DNA of 64,000 bases from Myxococcales bacterium (GCA_028287135.1 JAQBQE010000036.1:1-64000); one strand, 5' to 3'; positions 53,534-62,716 are shown, counted from the first letter of the stretch. A program made the numbers and translations. Notes: generated by a model from the letters alone, not told the origin.

Positions 53534-53611
53534 CACCGCGTCATGGCCAGGTGCTAGGCTGCTTCACAAAGCCGCTCAAGGCGCAGCCTAGCACCTGGCC
53601 ATGACGCGGTG
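53534..53611. repeat. Perfect 29-bp inverted repeat with 20-bp loop
   Basis: The left arm 53534-53562 and right arm 53583-53611 are exact reverse complements; each arm includes ATGGCCAGGTGCTAGGC or its complement. No T run follows on either side, so it is not an ordinary terminator. It lies between the start of the YdeI-type gene and the small ORF/nucleotidyltransferase pair. Confidence 0.9.
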
Positions 53612-53691
53612 GGAAAAGATCAATTCGTCCGACCACTTACAGACCCGCCTTCCGTATGCACACCGCATGTCTTAGGCTAGTAGCAGACGCC

Positions 53692-53865
53692 ATGGCTCCC
53701 AAGGTCTACGACCCCGCCGAACGTGCCCGCGAGAAGGCTGCTTCTCGTGCAGAGGACGCCCGAGCGATTGCGTCCGGCGAAAAGAGTTCCCTGGCTGTTC
53801 GTCGCGACAACGCGTCGTTCGCGTTTCCTGACGCTCGGATTCGATTCCCCGCTCACGAGCGGTGA
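53692..53865 (+). CDS. Small charged protein, possible antitoxin partner
   Basis: The product is 57 residues from ATG 53692 (APKVYDPAERAREKAASRAE, then ASGEKSSLAVRRDNASFAFP); an ATG at 53656 would add 12 residues. It is highly charged and mainly helical, ending in a short strand-like tail. The stop overlaps the GTG start of the nucleotidyltransferase-like gene (GTGA), so the pair is translationally coupled. Small size, charge and coupling are typical of antitoxins, but no antitoxin family is recognised. Confidence 0.5.
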   Translation: MAPKVYDPAERAREKAASRAEDARAIASGEKSSLAVRRDNASFAFPDARIRFPAHER

Positions 53866-54662
53866 GTCCCGCGGCACCGCCGCCCCCTCTCACACCCGAG
53901 GACACGCGGGTTGTCTTAGGGCAACTCGGCGACCTGATGGAACGCCTCGTGCTGGTCGGTGGGCAAGCGCTGTCCTTCTGGGCGGAGCACTACGCTGCGA
54001 GATTCGCGATCGGCGAGCCGGTCAACAGTACGGACATTGACTTCTGCGGCTTGAGCGACGCCGTCAACATTGCAGCGGCGCGATTGGATGGCGAGGGACG
54101 CGTGCCCAAGCCATTCTCGAACACCCCGAACACGGGCATCGTCGAATTCGTGGATGCGAACGGTTACGCCCGGGTCATGGACTTCCTCTTCGATCCCTTC
54201 GGTCTTCAATACGACGAGGTTCACCATTGGGCTGTGAACGTCGATGTCCCGCATCTTGGGGGTACGCTCTCGTTCAAAGTGATGCACCCGGTCCACTGCC
54301 TGGAGTCTCGCATTGCGAACGTGGGTGGCTTGCCCGGATACCAGAGTGCTCACGCGATCCGGCAGGCGCGCGCCTCTCTGCTCTGCGCAAAGGAGTATCT
54401 CCGGGACGTCCTAAACTCAGGTAGTCCGCGGGCTCCTCGAGTGGTGCGCCGACTCAATGAAAGAATTTATCGCTTCGCGTGGGGCAAACTGAACGCGAAG
54501 GTCGCGTTCCAACAGTATCAAGTCGACGCGTTTGAGGCAGTCCTAGTCGACGACGCTCTGGGGCATGAGTTTAACCAGATCCGCTATCCGCAGATGTGCG
54601 CAAACCTCGAAAGGAAGCGCGTACGCTGGGCATCGCGTGCATCGACAGTGACACCGGCGTGA
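53862..54662 (+). CDS. Nucleotidyltransferase-fold protein, AbiEii/MNT-like
   Basis: The product is 266 residues from GTG 53862. Residues 30-62 carry the nucleotidyltransferase signature: VLVGGQALSFWAEHY with GG, then STDIDFCG with Asp58-x-Asp60 for metal binding. A later VMDFLFDPFG may supply the third acidic residue. The C-terminal half is helical. This arrangement resembles AbiEii-like and other toxin nucleotidyltransferases that modify tRNA or proteins with nucleotides. Coupling to a small charged upstream ORF and location at the end of an integrated element support a toxin-antitoxin or phage-defence role; this is inference. Confidence 0.65.
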   Translation: MSPAAPPPPLTPEDTRVVLGQLGDLMERLVLVGGQALSFWAEHYAARFAIGEPVNSTDIDFCGLSDAVNIAAARLDGEGRVPKPFSNTPNTGIVEFVDANGYARVMDFLFDPFGLQYDEVHHWAVNVDVPHLGGTLSFKVMHPVHCLESRIANVGGLPGYQSAHAIRQARASLLCAKEYLRDVLNSGSPRAPRVVRRLNERIYRFAWGKLNAKVAFQQYQVDAFEAVLVDDALGHEFNQIRYPQMCANLERKRVRWASRASTVTPA

Positions 54663-54723
54663 CACCCCCTACCTGACGATCAGAGTTTACGGCTGTGCAG
54701 CCGGCAGCTTGAGTCCCTTGGAA

Positions 54724-54774
54724 GGGGACTGAAAATCCCCGTGTCGGCGGTTCATCTCCGTCTCGGGGCACCAC
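54724..54774 (+). repeat. Attachment-site repeat, partial tRNA-Phe copy (right end)
   Basis: This copies 47034-47084 with two mismatches (an A to T in the T loop, and T to G before the acceptor stem). It lacks the 5' half of the tRNA, so it is the distal end of the integrated element and not a tRNA gene. Confidence 0.85.
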
Positions 54775-54784
54775 GAAGCGGCGC

Positions 54785-55486
54785 TCAGGCGAGGGCGGCG
54801 GTCCGCGCCGCGATCACGTGGCGGACGATCTCCTCGATCCCGACCGCCTTGGTGACCTGGGCGAAGATCGTCGGACCGTCGCCGCGCATCGCACGCGCAT
54901 CACGATCCATCACGCCGAGGTCGGCCCCCACGTGGGGCGCGAGGTCGGTCTTGTTGATCACGAGCAGGTCACTCTGGGTGATGCCGGGTCCGCCCTTGCG
55001 GGGGACCTTGTCGCCGCCGGCGACATCGATGACGTAGATCGTGTAGTCGACGAGCTCGCGGCTGTACTGCGCGGCGAGGTTGTCGCCCCCGCTCTCCACG
55101 AACAACAGATCGGGTTTCACGGCGGCCATCAGCTCCTCGAGCGCGAGCAGGTTCGGGCTGATGTCCTCGCGGATCGCGGCGTGGGGACAGCCGCCGGTCT
55201 CGACGGCGCGGATCTGGGTGGCGGGTAGCGCCTCGTTGCGGGTGAGGAACTCCGCATCCTCGCGGGTGAAGATGTCGTTGGTCACGACGCCGAGCTTGAG
55301 CTGATCGCGGAGCGCGCGGCACAGCGCGAGGAGGAGCGCGGTCTTGCCGCTGCCGACCGGCCCGCCGATCCCGACGGTGAAGGCGCGCCGGGTGAAGTCA
55401 CGCCGGTGGTGGGCGTCGCGCTCGTGGAAGTGGCCCGCGTGCTCGAGGTGCTCGTGGGTGTGCGGGTGTTCGTGATCGTGGCCCAT
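54785..55486 (-). CDS. ureG: Urease accessory GTPase UreG, His-rich N-terminus
   Basis: The product is 233 residues from ATG 55486. The first 30 residues hold about ten histidines ([15 protein letters not shown]), a nickel-binding extension. The GTPase core has the P-loop [18 protein letters not shown], the nickel/dimer motif [28 protein letters not shown] and the guanine-specificity loop [10 protein letters not shown]. UreG couples GTP hydrolysis to nickel delivery into urease with UreD and UreF. No ureE is present in this operon, so the His-rich tail may store or bring nickel in its place. Last gene of the operon. Confidence 0.96.
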   Translation of the reverse strand: MGHDHEHPHTHEHLEHAGHFHERDAHHRRDFTRRAFTVGIGGPVGSGKTALLLALCRALRDQLKLGVVTNDIFTREDAEFLTRNEALPATQIRAVETGGCPHAAIREDISPNLLALEELMAAVKPDLLFVESGGDNLAAQYSRELVDYTIYVIDVAGGDKVPRKGGPGITQSDLLVINKTDLAPHVGADLGVMDRDARAMRGDGPTIFAQVTKAVGIEEIVRHVIAARTAALA

Positions 55487-55497
55487 GGTGTCCTCCG

Positions 55498-56160
55498 TCA
55501 GCTCTGGAACAGGCGCGAGTAGAGTCGGTCGTGCGTGCCTTGCACGAGCTCGGTGATCGGCGAGGTCTGCGCGAGGTCGTCGAGGGTCGCGGTGCGTGCG
55601 AACGCGAGCGCTTCCTCGAGCGCAGGATGGAGGGCGTGGTGAACGCCTTGTGCCTCGGTCGGGCCGAGGGCGCCGAGGCGGACGGCGGCGGAGAGGAGGC
55701 TGCGGAGGGTGAGGTGGAGGTAGCTCGCGAGCGCGTCGTCGCGGGTGACACCGAGGGTGGCGGTGACAAAGCCGAAGCACGGGGCGAGGTGACCGACCAG
55801 CTCGTTGCGGGTGAGCTGCTCGCGCGCGGTGATTAGTGCGGGGAGCTGGAAGGCGCGGGCCGCGGTGTCGAGCAGCGATCGGCCCTGGCCGCGGCTCGCG
55901 CGCACCGCGACGTGGCTCCACAGGATCGCGCTCTGGAGGGCGTCGAGCTCGACGAGGCGGGCGGGTTCGGCCTGGACGGCTGCGACGAGCGGGAGCGATC
56001 CGTGGGCCGTCTGCATGATGGTCTCTGCGCAGAACGCCTCGACCTCGCGCGCGCCTTTGAGCTCGCCGCCCTGGATCATCGCCTCGAGTCCGCCCGAGTG
56101 CGCGAAGCCGCCGGTCGGAAACGCGGAGTCGGTGAGCTGGAGGACGAGCCAGGAGGTCAT
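55498..56160 (-). CDS. ureF: Urease accessory protein UreF
   Basis: The product is 220 residues. The N-terminal signature [20 protein letters not shown] and the helical body ([51 protein letters not shown]) are standard for UreF. It forms the UreD-UreF-UreG complex on apo-urease and controls UreG GTPase use. The gene begins one base after ureC ends and precedes ureG by 11 bp. Confidence 0.95.
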   Translation of the reverse strand: MTSWLVLQLTDSAFPTGGFAHSGGLEAMIQGGELKGAREVEAFCAETIMQTAHGSLPLVAAVQAEPARLVELDALQSAILWSHVAVRASRGQGRSLLDTAARAFQLPALITAREQLTRNELVGHLAPCFGFVTATLGVTRDDALASYLHLTLRSLLSAAVRLGALGPTEAQGVHHALHPALEEALAFARTATLDDLAQTSPITELVQGTHDRLYSRLFQS

Positions 56161-56161
56161 G

Positions 56162-57877
56162 TCAGAACAGCGAGTAGCGCTGCGCGAGCGGCAGCACGGT
56201 GGCCGGCTCGCAGGTGAGGAGCTCGCCGTCCGCGCGGACCTCGTAGGTCTCCGGATCGATGTCGAGCTTTGGCAACGCGTCGTTGAGCTTCATGTCGCGC
56301 TTGCCGATGTTCCGGCACCCGCGCACGACGGAGAGCTGCTTCGTCAGGCCGAGGGCGGTGACGTTGCCTTCGTGGGACGCGCGCTGAGAGATGAACGCGA
56401 TCGAGGTCGCGCCGAGGGCCCGGCCGCGCGCGCCGAACATCGGCCGCATCCGCACCGGCTGCGGGGTCGGGATCGACGCATTGGCGTCGCCCATCTGCGC
56501 CCACGCGACGAAGCCACCCTTGAGCACGAGCTCGGGGCGGATCCCGAACAGCGCGGGCTTCCACAGCACGAGGTCCGCGAGCTTGCCGACCTCGACCGAG
56601 CCGATGTCGTGCGACATCCCGTGCGCGATCGCCGGATTGACGGTGTACTTCGCGACGTAGCGCCGGATCCGCTGGTTGTCATGGTCGCCGTGCTCGCCCG
56701 GCAACCGGCCGCGCTGCTCGCGCATCTTGTGCGCGGTCTGCCACGTCCGGGTGATCACCTCGCCGACGCGACCCATCGCCTGGCTGTCGCTCGAGATGAT
56801 GCTGAGTGCACCGAGGTCGTGGAGGATGTCCTCGGCCGCGATCGTCTCGCCGCGGATCCGGCTCTCCGCGAACGCGACGTCCTCGGGAATCTCGCGATCG
56901 AGGTGATGACACACCATCAGCATGTCGAGGTGCTCGTCGAGCGTGTTGATCGTGTACGGCCGGGTCGGGTTGGTCGAGCTCGGAATCACGTTGGGCTCGC
57001 CGCACACCCGCATGATGTCGGGGGCGTGACCGCCGCCTGCACCCTCGGTGTGATAGGTGTGAATCGTCCGGCCCTTGAACGCCGCGATCGTGTCGTCGAC
57101 GTAGCCCGATTCGTTGAGCGTGTCGGTGTGGATCGTGACCTGGATGTCCTCGTCGTCGGCGACCGACAGACAGCAGTCGATCGCGCTCGGCGTGGTGCCC
57201 CAGTCCTCGTGCAGCTTGAGGCCGATCGCGCCGGCGCGGATTTGATCGACGAGGCCGTTGGCCAGCGACGTGTTGCCCTTGCCGGTCAGCCCGATGTTGA
57301 CCGGCAACGAATCGGTCGCCTGCAGCATGAGCTCGATGTGGCGCACGCCGGGCGTGCACGTCGTGGCCTTGGTCCCGGTCGTCGGCCCGGTGCCGCCGCC
57401 GACGAGCGTCGTCACGCCGCTCGCGATCGCCTCGTCGGCGAGCTGCGGACAGATGAAGTGGATGTGGGTATCGATGCCGCCCGCGGTGACGATCAGCCCC
57501 TCGCCGGCGAGCGCCTCGGTCGTCACGCCGACGATCATGTTCGGGCTGACGCCGACCATCACCATCGGATTGCCGGCCTTGCCGATGCCGACGATCCGTC
57601 CGTGCTTGATCCCGAGGTCGGCCTTGAAGATGCCGGTCCAGTCGATCACGAGGGCATTCGTGATCACGAGGTCGAGCGCCTCGGCGTCGTCGGCGCCCGC
57701 GAACTGGCCCTGCCGATCGCGCAGCACCTTGCCGCCGCCGAACTTGCACTCGTCGCCGTACACCGTGAAGTCGTTCTCGACGGCCGCGACGAGGTTAATA
57801 TCGCCGAGCCGCACGCGATCGCCGACGGTCGGTCCGTACATCGCGGCGTACGCACGGCGATCGAGCGGGTGACTCAC
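56162..57877 (-). CDS. ureC: Urease alpha (catalytic) subunit
   Basis: The product is 571 residues from GTG 57877. Typical landmarks are [15 protein letters not shown], the metal-binding pair in [12 protein letters not shown], the lysine to be carbamylated in [42 protein letters not shown], and the active-site flap MVCHHLD with the base histidine. Length is normal for UreC. The enzyme hydrolyses urea to ammonia and carbamate using two nickel ions. It sits 2 bp after the fused gamma-beta gene. Confidence 0.98.
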   Translation of the reverse strand: MSHPLDRRAYAAMYGPTVGDRVRLGDINLVAAVENDFTVYGDECKFGGGKVLRDRQGQFAGADDAEALDLVITNALVIDWTGIFKADLGIKHGRIVGIGKAGNPMVMVGVSPNMIVGVTTEALAGEGLIVTAGGIDTHIHFICPQLADEAIASGVTTLVGGGTGPTTGTKATTCTPGVRHIELMLQATDSLPVNIGLTGKGNTSLANGLVDQIRAGAIGLKLHEDWGTTPSAIDCCLSVADDEDIQVTIHTDTLNESGYVDDTIAAFKGRTIHTYHTEGAGGGHAPDIMRVCGEPNVIPSSTNPTRPYTINTLDEHLDMLMVCHHLDREIPEDVAFAESRIRGETIAAEDILHDLGALSIISSDSQAMGRVGEVITRTWQTAHKMREQRGRLPGEHGDHDNQRIRRYVAKYTVNPAIAHGMSHDIGSVEVGKLADLVLWKPALFGIRPELVLKGGFVAWAQMGDANASIPTPQPVRMRPMFGARGRALGATSIAFISQRASHEGNVTALGLTKQLSVVRGCRNIGKRDMKLNDALPKLDIDPETYEVRADGELLTCEPATVLPLAQRYSLF

Positions 57878-57878
57878 G

Positions 57879-58517
57879 CTACTCTTTACCTACGAGCCGG
57901 ACGGTCTTCTGCTCGCCGGGCTCGAACCGGACGGCGGCGCCGGCGGGAATGTCGAGCCGCATGCCGGTCGCGGCGTCGCGATCGAACGCGAGCGCGCGGT
58001 TGGTCTCGGCGAACGGGTAGTGGCTGCCGACCTGGATCGGGCGATCGCCGGTGTTGATGACGGAGAGATCGAGCGTGGGGCGGTCGGCGTTGAGGAGGAT
58101 GGGGTCGTCTGCGAGGAGGAGCTCGCCGGCATGCAGCGGTTCAGGTTTCTCGGTGAACGGCGGTGGGACGGGGAGGAAGCTGCCGTAGAGCGCGAGCTCG
58201 AGATCGCCGTGGTCGGCGACGATCGGGTGGTGCACGGTGACGAGCTTGGTGCCATCGGGGAACGTGCCCTCGACCTGGACGTCGTCGATCATGTCGGGCA
58301 CGCCGTCCATGACCTGGTAGCGGCCGAGCAGGGTGCGGCCGAGATCCATCAGCTCGGCGACCGAGCGGCCGTCGCGGATGAGCTCGAGCAGCTGGGTCGC
58401 GATCAACGCGATCGCCTCGGGGTAGTTGAGGCGAAGGCCGCGCGCGAGCCGCTTCTGCGCGAGGAACCCCGCGTTGTGGAGGATCAGCTTGTCGAGATCG
58501 CGAGGGGCGAGCCGCAC
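57879..58517 (-). CDS. ureAB: Fused urease gamma-beta subunit
   Basis: The product is 212 residues from GTG 58517. Residues 1-~100 are the gamma subunit ([59 protein letters not shown]). From ~110 to the end is the beta subunit (PGELLL-like [52 protein letters not shown]). In most bacteria these are two genes; the fusion is known from Helicobacter-like and some other ureases. An out-of-frame ATG 16 bp upstream is not the start. Confidence 0.94.
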   Translation of the reverse strand: MRLAPRDLDKLILHNAGFLAQKRLARGLRLNYPEAIALIATQLLELIRDGRSVAELMDLGRTLLGRYQVMDGVPDMIDDVQVEGTFPDGTKLVTVHHPIVADHGDLELALYGSFLPVPPPFTEKPEPLHAGELLLADDPILLNADRPTLDLSVINTGDRPIQVGSHYPFAETNRALAFDRDAATGMRLDIPAGAAVRFEPGEQKTVRLVGKE

Positions 58518-58539
58518 CGCCCGTGGGTACCATGATCGG

Positions 58540-59328
58540 TCACCACTTGCGGGACCACGGATCCTCGCCGGCGAGGGTGCACGCGGGAGCGAGGAAGGCG
58601 CGGAGGGTGGAGACGACGCGCGAGAGGTCGGTGCCGGCGATCCGGAGGATCACGCCGTCGGCGAGGGGGCTGGCGGCGATCACGAGGTCGCGATCGAGGG
58701 AGGTGATCTGGGGGAGGGTGGAGGCGAAGCGCGGGCCGAGGAGGAGGGCGGTGCCGAGCGCGGTGAACCGGCGCATGCGAGTGGCGTGGTCGAGGACAAC
58801 GCGATCGAGCAGGCGGGTGGTGCCGGCGATCGTCAGTGTGAGCTTGGTGTCGATGCGGGCGGCGGACCAGCGCTCGCCGAAGGCGATCCGGCCGGCGGTC
58901 AGGACGTCGGCGTAGACGAGGGAGGTTGTGGCGTCGAGGGTGAGGGAGGTGGTCTGGGTGAAGTGGGCGTCGCGGTAGGGGACGACCGGGTCGGGGAGGA
59001 TGAGGACGGTGGCGTCGCCGTGGGCGCGGACCCTGAGGTGCTGTCGCGAGGTGCCGCGGTAGACCTTCGTCGAGGATTGGGTGGTGAGCAGGGCGGTGGC
59101 GCCGGGATCGACGGTCACCGCGAGGGAGACGTCGTCGCCATCGACGAGGCCGCTGCCGAGGCTGCTGGTCACGATCCAGGCGGCGCGTCCCGCGGCGCGG
59201 GGGAACAGGAGGCGCAGCGGGCCGGCGCTGCGGGCGCGGTGGACGTCGCTGCGGCGGTCGCCCGCGCGGACGACCGCCGAGGCGATCGCAGGAGCGCGGC
59301 GCGCGGAGCGTTCCAGCGGCGCTACCAT
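58540..59328 (-). CDS. ureD: Urease accessory protein UreD
   Basis: The product is 262 residues from ATG 59328; an open frame continues to 59547 but has no family character. Core features are [71 protein letters not shown] and [16 protein letters not shown]. UreD (UreH) is the scaffold through which nickel passes from UreG and UreF to apo-urease. First gene of the minus-strand operon ureD-ureAB-ureC-ureF-ureG. Confidence 0.92.
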   Translation of the reverse strand: MVAPLERSARRAPAIASAVVRAGDRRSDVHRARSAGPLRLLFPRAAGRAAWIVTSSLGSGLVDGDDVSLAVTVDPGATALLTTQSSTKVYRGTSRQHLRVRAHGDATVLILPDPVVPYRDAHFTQTTSLTLDATTSLVYADVLTAGRIAFGERWSAARIDTKLTLTIAGTTRLLDRVVLDHATRMRRFTALGTALLLGPRFASTLPQITSLDRDLVIAASPLADGVILRIAGTDLSRVVSTLRAFLAPACTLAGEDPWSRKW

Positions 59329-59374
59329 TTCCCCGGGGTAGCCCGGCCATGCGCTGACTTGCCGTCCATCACAC

Positions 59375-60169
59375 TCAATAGCCCGACCCGGCGCCGCTGA
59401 GCCGCTGACGTTGTTCAGTCTCAATGATGCGTTTACCGTCGACCAGTACCAGTTTGCCTTTGCGCTTCCGGAAGAAGAAGAGTGACATGCATTCCCTGAA
59501 CATGAGTGGGAATGAAAGCCAACGCTCCATGTCGCAGCCTTTGGCAATCAGAACGGGACGTACTCGCCGAATATCGCAACCGTGATACTGATGATCGCAC
59601 AGATTGCGCGCGAGATTGTAATAGCGAAGCATCTGCCCGACAGCGCGATCGTCAACATCGCCAATCTTCACTTCGACGACCACAAGTTCGCCGTGGGACG
59701 GCCGGCTGAATCCAACGATATCGAAATAAGAACCCCGGCGTCGGATTTCCATCACAACATTCTGGGCGAAACCAGATGAGGACTCGCTTGCGTCACATTC
59801 CAGGTACTTCTCGCCCAGCCTTATCGGCTCTTCGTCGCCCCAGAGGTCGGGTTCGTCCCATGCTGCGTATAAATATAGATGGAGGTGTTCCTCCTTCTTG
59901 AGGACCCCACGCTCAAATGCTGTCGCTAGGAACGCACCGATTTCCCTTCGTTCCGGATCGGACACCTCCGTCTTCAGCGCTGCTCGGACCCCCTCCAGTA
60001 CATGCCCCAGGTATTCCGCATCACGCAGAGTGACCTCGGCACCCGCTGAATACAGACTCCCACAACTCGCGTGAGAAAGTAGATTCTCACCATCGGTGAG
60101 CGGTCGGCTCGTGCGTATGCAGATCCGCTTCCTGGCCGCTTCCAATACGCGTTGAGGCAGTAGGATCAT
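59375..60169 (-). CDS. PD-(D/E)xK nuclease-like protein
   Basis: The product is 264 residues; its ATG overlaps the stop of the upstream DndB-like gene (ATGA). Residues 141-168 fit the nuclease core: a helix with Glu141, then SYFDIVGF (Asp150), then ELVVVEVKIG (Glu166-x-Lys168), followed by the helix AVGQMLRYYNLARN. This resembles NucS/endonuclease-like and restriction-type domains of the PD-(D/E)xK superfamily. Base composition is clearly less GC-rich than the urease genes next door. Coupling to a DndB/DpdB-like protein suggests DNA restriction or defence; the exact family is not recognised. Confidence 0.7.
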   Translation of the reverse strand: MILLPQRVLEAARKRICIRTSRPLTDGENLLSHASCGSLYSAGAEVTLRDAEYLGHVLEGVRAALKTEVSDPERREIGAFLATAFERGVLKKEEHLHLYLYAAWDEPDLWGDEEPIRLGEKYLECDASESSSGFAQNVVMEIRRRGSYFDIVGFSRPSHGELVVVEVKIGDVDDRAVGQMLRYYNLARNLCDHQYHGCDIRRVRPVLIAKGCDMERWLSFPLMFRECMSLFFFRKRKGKLVLVDGKRIIETEQRQRLSGAGSGY

Positions 60170-61947
60170 TTCGAAGCGAGAAGTAGAAACTTAACCTTCT
60201 CTACCTCGCCGCCAAAATCGGGATAGTTCAGGGTGATCTTGACGTCAGCAGTTGCCTCTACGAGTTCACTCCCCGAAGGCAGTTCAAGGTTGAACGACGC
60301 CATTCTACGTCCGATGTCCGGGTAGGATGGGTCTTCATAACTTTGGTCCCAATCTAGCTTTGTGGGCGCTAGTTTCTTTGCAGCCTTGGGAATCAATTGC
60401 TTCCAGTTGCTGTCGATAGAGAGCATTGGTGGTTCATCGACGTCCACCGCCTTGATTGCGTCGTAGAACACGCGAAACGTCAGAATGCGTTTAGCATCGT
60501 CTAGTAGTGAAATCTTATGCTGGGTGTCGCCTAGTTGGTGCCATTGCCCATCGACCTGAATACGAAACTCAGGACGTCGGACGAGATCCAGCTTTCGGCA
60601 GAGATAATCGTAGAGTTTGTTGATGTTCTTGGTCTGAACTTGCAAATTCAAGCCGCCATCGTTGGTCTTGAGTGCAATTGGGACGTCGCCAGCGTGTGCC
60701 GAGAGCAAATCCTCATTCTCGGCCTGGAAGAACTTGCCGTTTGAGCCGACCAGGAGGTCGTTCTGGAGCCGGTCGATGACGCTGTTCCAGGATGGAAATC
60801 GGCGGATCAGCCGACCGATGCGGAAGAGTGCCTTAATCGTGCCGTTGTTGTTCGCGAGGTCGACGTGCCTTAGCGCTAGGTTGGTTGTCCTCGCAGCCGC
60901 ACGAGCAGCCTCGAGTCGCTCGTCGGAGCCTACCGGGTTCTCTGCATCGAATTGCGACTCAACTGGTTTGATTACTTTTTGGTACAGGTTCCTGAACGGT
61001 GCGTAGTCTTCGTCCTTGCCGTCTTTGTCTAGATCCGCGCGCACTCGAAGAGTGGTGAGGGAGAGTAGAAATGCACAGTAGTACTCGGCCATTTCGTCGC
61101 GTGCGTCGGAGTCATCGCGCGCGAGTTTGATCTCGTCCGAGGAGAACATCTCCGCGATCGATGCGACGAAGACGGACATGGTAAGTAGGGTGTGTTGTGT
61201 ATTTTGATTCGACGAAACCTCGATATTGTTTTCGAGGATTCGGTTCTCTTGCATGTCGCACGCAAGAATTGCGTCCTTGAGCGCGCCGATGGGGCTAGAA
61301 ACGTCTAGTTCCTTCTGTTTCGCAGCCGAAATCTTCTTTTGCTTTCCGTTGAGTTCCGAGAAGAGCTCCTTTTCGCCCTGGAAATCTAAGTTGTAGATTT
61401 CAACGGAGAACTCGAAGTTCGGTCTGAACAGCGGGAAGGTGAGGTTTGCTTCCTTGTCAGATTTGTAAGCCCGCACAGCCTCGCAGATTCCAAAGTGCCG
61501 ATGAGCGGAATCGGTGAGGTGGATCTCGGTAGTGTCAATGACAAGCCTCCACTTTGGGGGCTTATTTTCGATTTCCTGTTTGGCGACGGAAAGCACAGCC
61601 GGTGGCCTGATGTTCCAAACAAGTGTGCCCAGGTAGATTCTCGGCACCGTGGCATTTTTCTCTTGCAGTAGAATTGACTTGATCTCTCCGATTTTTGCCG
61701 CGTTTTGACCGTGGTATCCATTGGAGTCATCACCGCGTTGAATCTTCGGATCGATCTTGATGAGTGAAGTCCCCAGCGTCTTGAACGAGGCACTCTTCTT
61801 GGAACTCTCGCGTTCGTATTGAAACCACGTCGCCAATTGCTCTGCGGTGACCTTGACGATCCATTTCTTGCGAACCGGTTGGTTGGGGCCGGTCTCATCA
61901 TTGATGGTGCCGAGGAGAGGAAGATCAAGTTCCATTTCGAACTCCAA
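60166..61947 (-). CDS. DndB/DpdB-like (DGQHR-type) protein
   Basis: The product is 593 residues. Residues 136-165 read LVIDTTEIHLTDSAHRHFGI, where DSAHR (146-150) stands in place of the DGQHR signature. About 178-210 has FSVEIYNLDFQGEKELFSEL and NGKQKKISAAK, matching the EQ-x(2)-F-x-D-I/L-N-x-K-Q pattern of DGQHR/DndB proteins. A helical middle and a C-terminal beta-rich part (~530-593) follow. DndB controls DNA phosphorothioation, and DpdB belongs to 7-deazaguanine DNA-modification clusters. Composition is AT-richer than the rest of the window, a sign of transfer. The nuclease-like gene is coupled downstream, and queC/queE lie 1 kb away on the other strand. Confidence 0.65.
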   Translation of the reverse strand: MEFEMELDLPLLGTINDETGPNQPVRKKWIVKVTAEQLATWFQYERESSKKSASFKTLGTSLIKIDPKIQRGDDSNGYHGQNAAKIGEIKSILLQEKNATVPRIYLGTLVWNIRPPAVLSVAKQEIENKPPKWRLVIDTTEIHLTDSAHRHFGICEAVRAYKSDKEANLTFPLFRPNFEFSVEIYNLDFQGEKELFSELNGKQKKISAAKQKELDVSSPIGALKDAILACDMQENRILENNIEVSSNQNTQHTLLTMSVFVASIAEMFSSDEIKLARDDSDARDEMAEYYCAFLLSLTTLRVRADLDKDGKDEDYAPFRNLYQKVIKPVESQFDAENPVGSDERLEAARAAARTTNLALRHVDLANNNGTIKALFRIGRLIRRFPSWNSVIDRLQNDLLVGSNGKFFQAENEDLLSAHAGDVPIALKTNDGGLNLQVQTKNINKLYDYLCRKLDLVRRPEFRIQVDGQWHQLGDTQHKISLLDDAKRILTFRVFYDAIKAVDVDEPPMLSIDSNWKQLIPKAAKKLAPTKLDWDQSYEDPSYPDIGRRMASFNLELPSGSELVEATADVKITLNYPDFGGEVEKVKFLLLASK

Positions 61948-62063
61948 TGTTGCGGACGCAATTTCAGACGTAGCGAGTGGATGTGCAGGCCGTTCTGCCG
62001 GCGGCGGCGTTCGCGCTTATAGAGGCGTGGTCGGCATCTGGCGGCAGCGTGGCGCGCGTCGGC

Positions 62064-62084
62064 TGGGCTAGAGGAACTAGCCCA
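62064..62084. repeat. Perfect 8-bp hairpin in the leader
   Basis: TGGGCTAG and CTAGCCCA flank the 5-nt loop AGGAA. It may be an operator for the nearby Xre regulator or an RNA element in the leader; no T run follows. Confidence 0.45.
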
Positions 62085-62179
62085 GGGGGCTGACATACGC
62101 CACGAGGGGCCAACCGGCTGGCGACGCGGGGCGGCCGAACGGGACTGCAACCCACCACCCCAGACTGCATAGCGTTTCC

Positions 62180-62208
62180 AGTATCGGTGTATTGATCCGC
62201 GATGCCAA
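62180..62208 (-). promoter_or_regulatory. Possible promoter of the DndB-like/nuclease operon
   Basis: On the minus strand TTGGCA (62208-62203) and GATACT (62185-62180) are 17 bp apart. The match is fair, but the site is 233 bp from the start codon. Confidence 0.3.
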
Positions 62209-62356
62209 GCCATGGGGCCGATATCCCACGTGCCGGTAGCGCGTCTAGGTCGAAGCGGGGACCAAGAAGCGGAGCACGTAGCCCGTTCGTGCTTGGAGTC
62301 GTAGTGCGTTTTGAGGATGCCCGTTCTCGAGCAGAAATCGTTGGAACCAAGGCTGC

Positions 62357-62716
62357 TTATTCTGGCTCCGTTGCGAGCAGTGCCTGGAGTACCGCCTCGA
62401 AACGGCGAAGACTCGCTTCATCCGCTCGTTCGAGGAGCGCCACGATGCGCATGTACTCCGGCGCCCGATCCCGCGGCGCGATCTCGGACCATCCAAGGAG
62501 TTGGTCAGGAGTTACGCGGAGCACGGTCGCGATATTTACGAGGGTGATAACGCTGGGCATGAACTCGCCACGCTCGATGCGGCCGTAGACCTCTGGAGCC
62601 ATCCCCAGCACCTCCGCCACCGCGGATTGCGTCAGCCCAAGGCTGGTGCGCGCGTGGCGTGCCGTTTGGGTGATGGCTCGTCTAAGTCGTAGTTCGGGCG
62701 CCTCTTTATCACCCAC
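62357..62716 (-). CDS. Xre-family transcriptional regulator
   Basis: The product is 119 residues. The helix-turn-helix is LGLTQSAVAEVLGMAPEVYG then RIERGEFMPSVITLVNIATV, a standard Cro/C1-type domain, followed by a helical tail (MRIVALLERADEASLRRFEA). It lies upstream of the DndB-like gene on the same strand and is divergent from queC, so it is placed to control either or both. C-protein-like regulators of this size are common in restriction and defence loci. Confidence 0.85.
   Translation of the reverse strand: MGDKEAPELRLRRAITQTARHARTSLGLTQSAVAEVLGMAPEVYGRIERGEFMPSVITLVNIATVLRVTPDQLLGWSEIAPRDRAPEYMRIVALLERADEASLRRFEAVLQALLATEPE

Larger units (their letters stand above)
47034..54774. mobile_element. 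Integrated element at tRNA-Phe (about 7.7 kb)
   Basis: The region is bounded by an intact tRNA-Phe 3' half and a second partial copy in the same orientation. A tyrosine-integrase remnant sits directly inside the tRNA end, pointing toward it, as is usual for tRNA-targeting islands. Cargo in order: HigA/HigB, a lipoprotein fragment, a sulfatase, a broken formylglycine-generating enzyme gene, a membrane protein, a conserved hypothetical, a YdeI-type protein, a 29-bp hairpin and a nucleotidyltransferase/small-ORF pair. With a dead integrase the element is probably fixed. Some cargo could come from layered insertions. Confidence 0.75.
61948..62356. other. Intergenic region upstream of the DndB-like gene
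   Basis: 409 bp with no convincing gene. It contains a perfect 8-bp hairpin (62064-62084) and a possible minus-strand promoter (62180-62208), which would leave a 5' leader of about 230 nt on the DndB-like/nuclease transcript. Confidence 0.4.

Noticed and set aside
53534-53611. Intrinsic terminator or integron attC site
   Set aside because: No T run on either side, and no recognisable attC core ends or integron integrase nearby.
54724-54774. Second tRNA-Phe gene
   Set aside because: Only the 3' half is present; there is no D arm or 5' acceptor strand. It is the distal attachment repeat.
58141-58533. ATG at 58533 as start of the urease gamma-beta gene
   Set aside because: It is out of frame with the conserved [10 protein letters not shown] start, which begins with GTG at 58517.
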